DNA from: DATDPM01 sp963841995
Lineage (GTDB): Bacteria > Pseudomonadota > Alphaproteobacteria > DATDPM01
Assembly: GCA_963841995.1 (NCBI GenBank)
Contig: CAWJEX010000007.1
Location: forward strand, 222,284-286,283
Length of the DNA: 64,000 bases
Reading direction: 5' to 3'
A model generated the notes under the pieces. The model was not told the DNA's origin. It made no database searches and saw nothing but the letters and a program-made list of their open reading frames with translations. Both the position numbers and the translations under genes were made by a program. Positions 56,615 to 64,000 of the stretch are shown here, in pieces. Within the stretch, counting starts at the first letter, position 1. Every line of letters starts with the position of its first letter.

Positions 56615-56890
56615 TCACTTGTTGACGGAATCCTTCAGCGCTTTGCCCGCCTTGAACTTCGGCTGTTTCGATGCGGGGATTTTGATGCGCTCTCCGGTGC
56701 GCGGATTGCGCCCTTCCGAGGCAGCGCGCCGCGAAACCGTGAACGTGCCAAATCCGACCAGTCTCACTTCTGTCCCGCCCTTAAGAGCTTTGGCGATGTT
56801 TCCAAAGGTCGCTTCCACGGCTCGCGCCGCGTCAGCCTTCGACAGCTTGGCGCTGGTCGCAACCGACGCCACGAGATCGTTCTTGTTCAC
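56615..56890 (-). CDS. hupB: DNA-binding protein HU
   Basis: The 91-residue nucleoid protein has the family start MNKNDLVASVA, the beta-arm region GFGTFTVSRRAASEGRNPRTGE with the DNA-intercalating Pro, and the C-terminal Lys-rich helix. The start is GTG. Its place after lon is common in proteobacteria. It has its own promoter and terminator. Confidence 0.97.
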   Translation of the reverse strand: MNKNDLVASVATSAKLSKADAARAVEATFGNIAKALKGGTEVRLVGFGTFTVSRRAASEGRNPRTGERIKIPASKQPKFKAGKALKDSVNK

Positions 56891-56965
56891 TGTGAGCCCC
56901 CCCCTGTTTTATGTATGGAATTCTTCGCCGCTCAGACGCGAAGAAAACACAATTTAGAGCGGCGA

Positions 56966-56995
56966 AGTGTAAGCCGGGGTGGCGCGTTTCGTCAA
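56966..56995 (-). promoter_or_regulatory. Sigma-70-type promoter for hupB
   Basis: On the minus strand TTGACG is followed after 18 bp by TACACT, about 75 bp before the hupB GTG, in the lon-hupB gap. Confidence 0.65.
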
Positions 56996-57071
56996 TCGCG
57001 GAACACGAGTTGTCCCCAGGATTTGCTAGGGTTTCCAAGCACCCGGAGAGAGTTCGCCCGCGGCAGTGACG

Positions 57072-59483
57072 TCAGTGCGTGACGATATTCTCGCGATCTT
57101 CTTCGGTCTCGTCGGAAGCGACTTTTCGATGATCATCTTCCTCGTCGACCCACTCGATCGGAACGGGACGCGACACGAGCGCGTTTTCGAGAACGTCGTC
57201 GACAGTGGCGACGGGAATGATCTTCAGACCCCGCTTCACGTTGTCCGGGATATCCGCCAGATCCTTCTCATTATCCTTGGGAATCAGCACCGTCTTGAGG
57301 CCGCCGCGCAACGCCGCGAGCAGCTTTTCCTTGAGCCCGCCGATCGGAAGCACGCGGCCGCGCAGCGTGATTTCGCCGGTCATGGCGACATCCCTGCGCA
57401 CCGGAATGCCGGTAAGCGTCGAGACGATCGAAGTGGCCATGGCAACGCCGGCTGACGGACCATCCTTCGGCGTCGCTCCTTCCGGCACGTGCACGTGAAT
57501 GTCCCGCTTGTCGAAGATCGTCGGCTTGATGCCGAGTTCAACCGCCCGCGAGCGCACATAAGAACGCGCGGCTTGCACCGATTCCTTCATCACGTCGCCG
57601 AGCTTGCCGGTATGGGTAACGATGCCCTTGCCAGGCATGACCACGGCTTCGATCGACAGCAATTCGCCGCCGACTTCGGTCCAGGCAAGACCGGTCGTCA
57701 CACCCACCAAATCCTCGGCTTCGACCTCGCCGTACCGGAAGCGCTGCACACCCGCGTATTTTTCGAGATTGCGGCTGGTAATCCGGATTTTCTTGACCGT
57801 CTTCAGCAACACCTCTTTGACGGCCTTGCGAGTCAGGTTGGCGATCTCTCGCTCCAAATTGCGCACACCGGCTTCCCGCGTGTAATAGCGGATCACGTCG
57901 CGCAACGCGTGATCCGAAATTCCCCACTCGTCCTTCTTCAAGCCGTGGGCTTTCACCTGCTTATTAATCAGGTGACGCTTCGCGATCTCCACTTTTTCGT
58001 CCTCGGTGTAGCCGGGGATACGGATGATCTCCATGCGGTCGAGCAAGGGCTGCGGCATCCGAAGGGTATTGGCCGTGGTTACGAACATCACGTCCGAAAG
58101 GTCGTAATCGACCTCGAGATAATGGTCGTTGAAGGTGGCGTTCTGCTCGGGATCCAGCACTTCCAGCAAAGCCGACGAAGGATCGCCGCGCCAATCGGCG
58201 CCCATCTTGTCCACCTCGTCCAACAGGAACAGGGGATTTGACGACTTCGCCTTTTTCATGCCCTGGATGACCTTGCCGGGCATCGAGCCGATGTAGGTCC
58301 GGCGATGGCCGCGGATCTCCGCCTCGTCGCGCACGCCGCCCAGCGACATGCGAACGAAGTTGCGGCCGGTCGCCCGCGCGATCGACTTGCCGAGCGAGGT
58401 CTTGCCAACGCCGGGCGGTCCAACCAGGCACAAGATCGGTCCCTTCACTTTCTTCATGCGCAGCTGAACCGCGAGATATTCGAGGATGCGCTCCTTGACC
58501 TTCTCCAGGCCGTAGTGATCGTTCTCGAGAATTGCTTCGGCGGCATGCAAATCGCGCTTGGTCTTGGTGAATTTGCTCCACGGGATGCTCAGCATCCAGT
58601 CGAGATAATTGCGAACCACCGTCGCTTCAGCCGACATCGGGCTCATGGTGCGCAGCTTCTTGACTTCGGCTAAGGCCTTCTCGCGCGCTTCCTTGCTGAG
58701 CTTTGTTTTTTCGATGCGCTCTTCGATTTCGGCCACCTCGTCGCGGCCGTCCTCGATCTCGCCCAATTCCTTCTGGATCGCCTTCAATTGTTCATTGAGG
58801 TAGTACTCGCGCTGAGTCTTATCCATCTGCCGCTTGACGCGGTTGCGGATGCGCTTTTCGACCTGCAGGACGCCGATCTCGCCTTCCATATAGGCGTAGA
58901 CCTTCTCCAGCCGCTCGCTCACCACCTCGGTTTCGAGCATTTCCTGCTTATCTGGAATCTTCAGCGTCAGATGCGAGGCGATCGTATCGGCGAGCTTGCT
59001 GTGATCTTCGATCTGATTGATCGAAACCAAGACCTCCGGCGGGATCTTCCGGTTGAGCTTAATATATTGCTCGAACTGGGAAATTACCGTGCGCGCCAGG
59101 GCCTCGACTTCCTGGGCGTTGCCGGGGCGTTCGTCAAGCACCTCGGCCTCGGCCTGGAAGAAATTCGCATTCTCGGTATAGGCCTTGATCCGGGCGCGAC
59201 GATTGCCTTCGACCAGCACTTTGACCGTGCCATCCGGCAGTTTCAGGAGCTGGAGCACGGTTCCGACCGTGCCCACCGAATAAATATCGTCGGTCGTCGG
59301 GTCGTCTTGCGACGCGTTCTTCTGGGCGACCAACAGAATCTGCTTGTCGTCGCGCATCACATCTTCGAGTGCACGCACCGATTTCTCGCGGCCCACGAAG
59401 AGGGGCACGATCATGTGCGGAAATACGACGATGTCCCGAAGGGGCAGGACGGGGAAAATCTCGACTCGGCTGCTTTCGCTCAT
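57072..59483 (-). CDS. lon: ATP-dependent protease Lon
   Basis: The 803-residue protease has an N-terminal substrate domain, an AAA+ ATPase with Walker A GPPGVGKT near 355, and a serine-lysine protease domain with catalytic Ser677 in PKDGPSAG and the lysine pair in GGLKEK (718/720). It degrades misfolded and regulatory proteins. It lies 117 bp downstream of clpX. Confidence 0.96.
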   Translation of the reverse strand: MSESSRVEIFPVLPLRDIVVFPHMIVPLFVGREKSVRALEDVMRDDKQILLVAQKNASQDDPTTDDIYSVGTVGTVLQLLKLPDGTVKVLVEGNRRARIKAYTENANFFQAEAEVLDERPGNAQEVEALARTVISQFEQYIKLNRKIPPEVLVSINQIEDHSKLADTIASHLTLKIPDKQEMLETEVVSERLEKVYAYMEGEIGVLQVEKRIRNRVKRQMDKTQREYYLNEQLKAIQKELGEIEDGRDEVAEIEERIEKTKLSKEAREKALAEVKKLRTMSPMSAEATVVRNYLDWMLSIPWSKFTKTKRDLHAAEAILENDHYGLEKVKERILEYLAVQLRMKKVKGPILCLVGPPGVGKTSLGKSIARATGRNFVRMSLGGVRDEAEIRGHRRTYIGSMPGKVIQGMKKAKSSNPLFLLDEVDKMGADWRGDPSSALLEVLDPEQNATFNDHYLEVDYDLSDVMFVTTANTLRMPQPLLDRMEIIRIPGYTEDEKVEIAKRHLINKQVKAHGLKKDEWGISDHALRDVIRYYTREAGVRNLEREIANLTRKAVKEVLLKTVKKIRITSRNLEKYAGVQRFRYGEVEAEDLVGVTTGLAWTEVGGELLSIEAVVMPGKGIVTHTGKLGDVMKESVQAARSYVRSRAVELGIKPTIFDKRDIHVHVPEGATPKDGPSAGVAMATSIVSTLTGIPVRRDVAMTGEITLRGRVLPIGGLKEKLLAALRGGLKTVLIPKDNEKDLADIPDNVKRGLKIIPVATVDDVLENALVSRPVPIEWVDEEDDHRKVASDETEEDRENIVTH

Positions 59484-59600
59484 TGGTCCTCTTTTTCAAA
59501 AAGCCGGACTTCGGCAGCTCTAGGGTAGTTTAGGGGAGCCTTGTCCGGTCCGTAAGACGTTAAATGGCCCCGGAAAGGCGATGGATCAAGGAGTGGGGGA

Positions 59601-60866
59601 TCAGGCGCTGGTGCCCACATCCTCCTTGCGCTCGGCGTAGATGTAGAGCGGCTTGGCCGTCCCATCCACGACCTCACGGTTGATCATGATTTCCTCAACC
59701 CCGTTGAGGCCGGGGAGCTCGAACATCGTATCGAGGAGGATGCCTTCCATGATCGAGCGCAAGCCGCGCGCACCCGTTTTGCGGGCAAGCGCCTTCTTGG
59801 CGGTAGATTTGAGCGCGTCTTCCGAGAATTCCAGGCGCACGCCTTCCATTTCGAACAGACGCTGATACTGCTTCACCAGCGCGTTCTTCGGCTTGGTCAA
59901 AATGTCGATGAGGGCGTGCTCGTCCAGATCCTCGAGGGTCGCCACCACCGGCAGCCGGCCGATGAATTCGGGGATGAGGCCGAATTTCAGCAAATCCTCG
60001 GGTTCAACATCGCGTAAGATTTCGCCGGTTTGGCGCTCGTCGGGCCCCCGCACGTCGGCGCCGAAACCGATGGCCGAACCCCGGCCGCGCGCGGCGATGA
60101 TTTTCTCGAGTCCGGCAAAAGCGCCGCCGCAGATGAACAGGATATTGGTGGTGTCGACCTGCAAGAATTCCTGCTGCGGGTGCTTGCGGCCGCCCTGGGG
60201 CGGAACGCTGGCAATCGTGCCTTCCATGATCTTGAGGAGGGCCTGCTGCACGCCTTCGCCCGACACATCGCGGGTAATCGACGGATTGTCGGATTTACGC
60301 GAGATCTTATCGACCTCGTCGATATAGACGATGCCGCGCTGGGCCCGCTCGACATTGTAATCGGCGGCCTGCAGCAGCTTCAAAATGATATTCTCGACGT
60401 CTTCGCCGACATAGCCCGCTTCGGTCAGGGTCGTCGCGTCGGCCATGGTAAACGGCACGTCGATAATGCGCGCCAGGGTCTGCGCCAAGAGCGTCTTGCC
60501 GCAACCAGTCGGGCCGACAAGCAGAATGTTCGATTTCGCGAGTTCGACGTCGCTGCTCTTCGAACCGTGGGAGAGCCGTTTGTAATGATTATGAACCGCC
60601 ACCGACAGCACGCGCTTGGCGTGGTCTTGACCGATCACATAGTCGTTGAGGACGCGGAAGATCTCGCGCGGAGTCGGAACGCCGTCGCGGGATTTGACGA
60701 GCGTCGTCTTGTGCTCTTCCCGGATGATGTCCATGCACAACTCGACGCATTCATCACAGATGAACACGGTCGGGCCCGCAATCAGCTTGCGGACCTCGTG
60801 CTGGCTCTTTCCGCAGAAGGAGCAGTAGAGGGTGTTTTTCGGATCGCCGCCGCTGGTCTTATTCAT
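59601..60866 (-). CDS. clpX: ATP-dependent Clp protease ATP-binding subunit ClpX
   Basis: The 421-residue unfoldase has the N-terminal zinc-binding domain (Cys 15, 18, 37, 40), Walker A GPTGCGKT (118-125), IYIDEVDKI and the IGF loop that docks to ClpP (RGSAIGFGADVR). It is separated from clpP by 253 bp that hold its own heat-shock-type promoter. Confidence 0.97.
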   Translation of the reverse strand: MNKTSGGDPKNTLYCSFCGKSQHEVRKLIAGPTVFICDECVELCMDIIREEHKTTLVKSRDGVPTPREIFRVLNDYVIGQDHAKRVLSVAVHNHYKRLSHGSKSSDVELAKSNILLVGPTGCGKTLLAQTLARIIDVPFTMADATTLTEAGYVGEDVENIILKLLQAADYNVERAQRGIVYIDEVDKISRKSDNPSITRDVSGEGVQQALLKIMEGTIASVPPQGGRKHPQQEFLQVDTTNILFICGGAFAGLEKIIAARGRGSAIGFGADVRGPDERQTGEILRDVEPEDLLKFGLIPEFIGRLPVVATLEDLDEHALIDILTKPKNALVKQYQRLFEMEGVRLEFSEDALKSTAKKALARKTGARGLRSIMEGILLDTMFELPGLNGVEEIMINREVVDGTAKPLYIYAERKEDVGTSA

Positions 60867-61025
60867 GGAGTGGTTTTTGCCTCTCCCGCTTCGTTGAGGG
60901 TTGCGGCCTCACTTGGAATCCCTAGGGAATCCAGTTAATCAGACCACAAGTCCCGGCACAACGCCAAAAACAACAAGGGCTTGGGCCGGGGCGGACAGCC
61001 CAGAATGAGACCAAAATGAGGCCTC

Positions 61026-61055
61026 TAGATGGGATCCTGCCCCAAGGGGTTCAAG
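61026..61055 (-). promoter_or_regulatory. Sigma-32-type heat-shock promoter for clpX
   Basis: On the minus strand CTTGAAC is followed after 15 bp by CCCATCTA. This fits the sigma-32 consensus (CTTGAAA and CCCATnTA). It lies 160 bp before the clpX ATG, within the 253-bp clpP-clpX gap that has no gene. Heat induction is inferred. Confidence 0.6.
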
Positions 61056-61119
61056 ATTTCGTTAATCGCATACCCCGCCAAAAGCGCGGTTCCGTCGGTC
61101 TCGGGCCCCGCTTTTGAGA

Positions 61120-61770
61120 CTAACTGGCGGCGGTCCGCTCGGGCTCGCTATCTGCCGTCGGCGGCCGGTTCACGACCACCTGATCGATGAGGCCGAAGGT
61201 GACCGCTTCTTCCGGAGACAGGAACCGGTCGCGGTCCATCGCGTCTTCAATCACACTCAAATCCTGGCCGGTATGTTCGGCATAGATGCGGTTGAGGCGC
61301 TCGCGCAGGGAGAGAATTTCCTTGGCGTGAATTTCGATGTCCGTCGCCTGACCCTGGAAGCCGCCGGAGGGTTGATGAACCATGATCCGGGCATGGGGCA
61401 GCGCATAGCGCTTGCCCTTGGCCCCGGCGCAGAGCAGCAGCGACCCCATCGAGGCGGCCTGGCCGACGCAGACGGTCGATACATCCGGCCGGATGTATTG
61501 CATGGTGTCGTAGATCGCCAATCCGGAGGTTACGATGCCGCCGGGTGAGTTGACGTAGAACGAAATGTCCTTGTTCGGATTCTCCGATTCAAGAAAAAGC
61601 AATTGCGCGCACACGAGGCTCGAGACCATGTCGTTGATCGGACCTGTGACGAAGATGATCCGTTCCTTGAGAAGCCGCGAATAGATGTCATAGGCGCGCT
61701 CGCCCCGGTTGGTCTGTTCGACCACCATCGGAACCAGTATGCTCATCTGAGTCTCATAGTGATTGGTCAT
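61120..61770 (-). CDS. clpP: ATP-dependent Clp protease proteolytic subunit
   Basis: The 216-residue serine peptidase has its triad intact: Ser107 in QAASMGS, His132 in MVHQPSGG and Asp181 in DRDRFLS. A short propeptide precedes the core. The ATG at 61770 has GAGGGA upstream. It follows tig by 24 bp and is probably co-transcribed with it. Confidence 0.97.
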   Translation of the reverse strand: MTNHYETQMSILVPMVVEQTNRGERAYDIYSRLLKERIIFVTGPINDMVSSLVCAQLLFLESENPNKDISFYVNSPGGIVTSGLAIYDTMQYIRPDVSTVCVGQAASMGSLLLCAGAKGKRYALPHARIMVHQPSGGFQGQATDIEIHAKEILSLRERLNRIYAEHTGQDLSVIEDAMDRDRFLSPEEAVTFGLIDQVVVNRPPTADSEPERTAAS

Positions 61771-61794
61771 CGACTGTCCCTCAGCTCCTGGTTC

Positions 61795-63237
61795 CTAATC
61801 GTTCTTCGCCGTCTTCTTCTTCGCGGCCTTCGGTTTTTCCTCTGATTCCGATGATGTGGGATCTTCCGGGTCTTTCATCAACTCCTCAGCGGTCGCCTTG
61901 CGTTCCTCGATCTTGGTGACCTCAAGGATGAAATTCACGACTTTATCCTCAAAGATCGGGGCGCGCAGGCTCGCCAAAGCCGCCGGCGTGCGCTTGAAAT
62001 ACTCAACGACCTGCTTTTCCTGGCCGGAATAGCGCGAAGCCTCGGTGTAAATGGCCCGGGTCAGTTCTTCCGGGGTTACGGTCACATTGTTGCGCCGGCC
62101 GACCTCGCCCAAGAGCAGCCCGAGCCGTACTCGGCGTTCGGCCACTTGTCTGGCCTCCGCCCGCGCTTCGGCTTTCTCTTCGTCCGACATTTTTTCAGGG
62201 CCATGGTCGTGATCGTGATGATCGTGGTCGTGGTCGTGATGATCATGATCGTGGTGTTCATGATCATGGGCCTGTTCGGCCTCGTATTGGCTCCAAATCG
62301 CTTCGAGCTCGTTGTCGACCAGCCCGGGCGGCAGATCGAAATCATGGGCTTCGGCCAGCGCATCCAGAAGCGCTCGCTTCAGCCGCATGCGAGAAACCAC
62401 CGTGTATCGCTTCTCCATGTCCTCGGCGACGGCCTTGCGCAAGGCGGCCAGGTCATCGAGGCCCAGATCCTTCGCCAGTTGATCGTCGACGGCAACCGGA
62501 ACCTGCTCATTCACTTCCTTGATATCGACGGTGAATTTCGTGGTTTTTCCCGCCAAATTCTTGGCGCCGTAGTTATCGGGGAATTTCAGCGCGAATGCGA
62601 CGTGATCGCCCGCCTTGCGGCCAACCAGGTTTTCCTCGAAACCGGGAACGAAGCCGCTTTCGCCGAGCACGATCGTGAAATTCTTGGCGGTGCCGCCGTC
62701 GAAGGCGACATCATTCAAGGTGCCGGAAAAATCGATGACGAGCTGATCGCCGTTTTTGGCCGGCAGCGCTTCGGCCGGCGCTGTATAGCGCTTATGGCGT
62801 CCGGCGAGCTCAGCGATCGCCTGATCCAACGCTTTGTCGTCGACCGCAACTTTAAAGCGCTCGAGCTTCAGGGTCGAAAAATCCATGGGCTCGAATTTGG
62901 GGAGCAGATCGATCGCCATCGTGTATTCGAGATCGCGCCCCTCATCGAAGGCGGTGACCTCGATCTTCGGCTGACCGGCCGGCTGCAAAGAGCGCTCGCG
63001 GATCGCTGTGTTCGAGCTTTCGGCGACGGTGCGTTCCAAAACCTCGCCCATGACCGATGCGGCATAGCGCTGGCGTAGCACGGCTACGGGGACCTTTCCG
63101 GGCCTAAATCCCGGCAAGCGGACTTCGCGGCCCAGCTGGTCGAGCCGGTCGGAGAGCTGCCGCTCGATATCGGCAGCCGGGACCACGATTTTGAATTCGC
63201 GCCGCAGGCCTTCGCTTTTCGTTTCCGTTACTTGCAT
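61795..63237 (-). CDS. tig: Trigger factor with a His/Asp-rich insert
   Basis: The 480-residue ribosome-bound chaperone has the ribosome-binding loop GFRPGKVP (43-50), a PPIase domain (about 160-245) and a C-terminal chaperone domain. Within the C-terminal domain, residues 324-345 form an unbroken His/Asp tract (13 His, 8 Asp, 1 Glu), followed by GPEKMSDEEK. Such a tract could bind divalent metals such as Zn or Ni. It is not part of E. coli trigger factor. Confidence 0.96.
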   Translation of the reverse strand: MQVTETKSEGLRREFKIVVPAADIERQLSDRLDQLGREVRLPGFRPGKVPVAVLRQRYAASVMGEVLERTVAESSNTAIRERSLQPAGQPKIEVTAFDEGRDLEYTMAIDLLPKFEPMDFSTLKLERFKVAVDDKALDQAIAELAGRHKRYTAPAEALPAKNGDQLVIDFSGTLNDVAFDGGTAKNFTIVLGESGFVPGFEENLVGRKAGDHVAFALKFPDNYGAKNLAGKTTKFTVDIKEVNEQVPVAVDDQLAKDLGLDDLAALRKAVAEDMEKRYTVVSRMRLKRALLDALAEAHDFDLPPGLVDNELEAIWSQYEAEQAHDHEHHDHDHHDHDHDHHDHDHGPEKMSDEEKAEARAEARQVAERRVRLGLLLGEVGRRNNVTVTPEELTRAIYTEASRYSGQEKQVVEYFKRTPAALASLRAPIFEDKVVNFILEVTKIEERKATAEELMKDPEDPTSSESEEKPKAAKKKTAKND

Positions 63238-63287
63238 GAACGTATCTTCTCGGACCTTTCAATGCCTCGAATTAGGGGGGAACCGGT

Positions 63288-63372
63288 TGGTGCGGGCGGA
63301 GGGACTTGAACCCCCACGACTTTCGTCACCAGAACCTAAATCTGGCGCGTCTACCAGTTTCGCCACGCCCGC
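63288..63372 (-). tRNA. tRNA-Leu (TAG)
   Basis: This 85-nt class II tRNA on the minus strand has acceptor GCGGGCG with CGCCCGC, anticodon loop TTTAGGT, a long variable arm (TGACGAAAGTCG), T-loop GGTTCAAGTCC and encoded CCA. It lies 50 bp upstream of tig. Confidence 0.95.
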
Positions 63373-63499
63373 GCCGTTGGCGGCGCGACGTCCGGTCGCG
63401 GCCTCTATAGCACAATAGACGGAGGAGCATAATAGAACCTGGGGGCCGGCGGGCGGTAGTCCGGCGAGGTCCAAAGGACCGCTATCGGTCCAGACGGAA

Positions 63500-63520
63500 A
63501 CGGCCGCGCAAGGCGGCCGT
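63500..63520 (-). terminator. Hairpin terminator after the 83-residue protein gene
   Basis: Perfect 8-bp arms (acggccgc / gcggccgt) with a 5-base loop lie 23 bp after the stop at 63544. On the minus strand only a short TTTCC follows, so termination is probable but may be weak. Confidence 0.5.
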
Positions 63521-63543
63521 TCGAGACGAATTTCGCGGGCAGC

Positions 63544-63795
63544 CTAAGCGGCGCGCGGTTGCGGCTGGCAATAATGCTGAGCGAAGGATTCCAGCGCTAA
63601 GACCCGGGCATCTTCGAGAAACTTCCGGTTCGGCCGCTCGAAGCAAACGTTGAACCGTACGTGCGGAATGCCAAAACTGTCCTTTCCAACCGACAGGACG
63701 GTGGCGGTTTCCACAATTTCCCCCGTGTGGACTCGCTGATAAACGGATCCGACTTTGACGTCGCCAGTTTCGGAATGGCGCTTCTTGAGCATCAT
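63544..63795 (-). CDS. Small conserved hypothetical protein
   Basis: The 83-residue protein (MMLKKRHSETGDVKVGSVYQRVH...) has no signal peptide or membrane segment and is rich in short beta-like stretches, resembling small alphaproteobacterial proteins of unknown function with a VxSVGKDSFGIPHVRF motif. It has a hairpin terminator after it and stands alone upstream of tRNA-Leu. The remaining bases to 64000 show no gene. Confidence 0.6.
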   Translation of the reverse strand: MMLKKRHSETGDVKVGSVYQRVHTGEIVETATVLSVGKDSFGIPHVRFNVCFERPNRKFLEDARVLALESFAQHYCQPQPRAA

Positions 63796-64000
63796 GGATG
63801 TTCGCCTGTGGCTCGCATGGGATTAACGATGTTTCGAATTTAGAGTCCAAGATTTAAGAACGAGTTAAAGGAACTGGGCCACCCCAATAATCACCGAAAC
63901 TTTTCGGCAAATGCCGCAGATCGCTTAACTGGGGTCCACTGGCAGCATGCGGACGCGTGGCCCCAAAGGATGTGCCAAGGGGGAGTACAACGGGTGGGTG

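Noticed and set aside
62203..62268. Possible short-repeat or CRISPR-like signal in the CAT/GAC-rich tract
   Set aside because: It is in frame coding sequence for a His/Asp tract, with no spacer structure.
63191..63418. Open frame on the + strand containing RAEGLEPPRLSSPEPKSG
   Set aside because: It is antisense to tRNA-Leu; another known tRNA-derived false ORF.

Overview
The window is a chromosomal segment of an alphaproteobacterium, most likely of the Rhodospirillales / Rhodospirillaceae type. The protein families, the gene order (ppiD-trpE, trpGDC-moaC-moeA-lexA, gltX-gltA, the lpx/bam/rseP/dxr block, mce-DUF1467-proS-lolCD-dnaE, nuoA-N-birA-coaX-rnj, tig-clpP-clpX-lon-hupB), an alphaproteobacterial GAAC-N7-GAAC SOS box and LpxI in place of LpxH all point there. 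The taxon is inferred from families and synteny; no rRNA is present.

Layout. 0-13.9 kb, mainly + strand: a small secreted protein, the periplasmic foldase PpiD, tryptophan synthesis (trpE, then trpG-trpD-trpC), molybdenum-cofactor synthesis (moaC, moeA), the SOS repressor lexA, gltX and citrate synthase. A polysaccharide-deacetylase-like gene lies antisense between trpE and trpG. 13.9-36 kb, - strand: glyoxalase I, then the envelope/translation block lpxB, lpxI, lpxA, fabZ, lpxD, skp, bamA, rseP, dxr, cdsA, uppS, frr, pyrH, tsf, rpsB, followed upstream by dnaE, lolD, lolC and proS. 36-37.9 kb: a small accessory patch with an Ala-rich secreted protein, a 3-methyladenine glycosylase and a strong orphan hairpin terminator. 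37.8-56 kb: DUF1467, methylmalonyl-CoA epimerase, RNase J, CoaX, BirA and the complete 14-gene complex I operon. 56.2-63.8 kb: tRNA-Asp, tRNA-Val, HU, Lon, ClpX, ClpP, trigger factor, tRNA-Leu and a small conserved protein.

The content is overwhelmingly housekeeping, and I see no CRISPR array, IS element, prophage or recognisable defence system. The most interesting observations are: (1) the LexA catalytic serine is replaced by leucine, predicting an uncleavable SOS repressor under an intact SOS box; (2) a decayed remnant of comEC lies between lexA and gltX; (3) four otherwise well-conserved core genes (lpxB, lpxI, dnaE, nuoG) each carry a single short frameshift, which may be assembly error or real decay; (4) trigger factor carries a His/Asp-rich tract of 22 residues; (5) a perfect 14-bp hairpin plus U-run on the + strand at 37.15 kb has no + strand gene upstream, suggesting a small RNA.

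No stretch over 300 bases lacks a gene except 10568-10982, which holds the comEC remnant and one copy of a short dispersed repeat.
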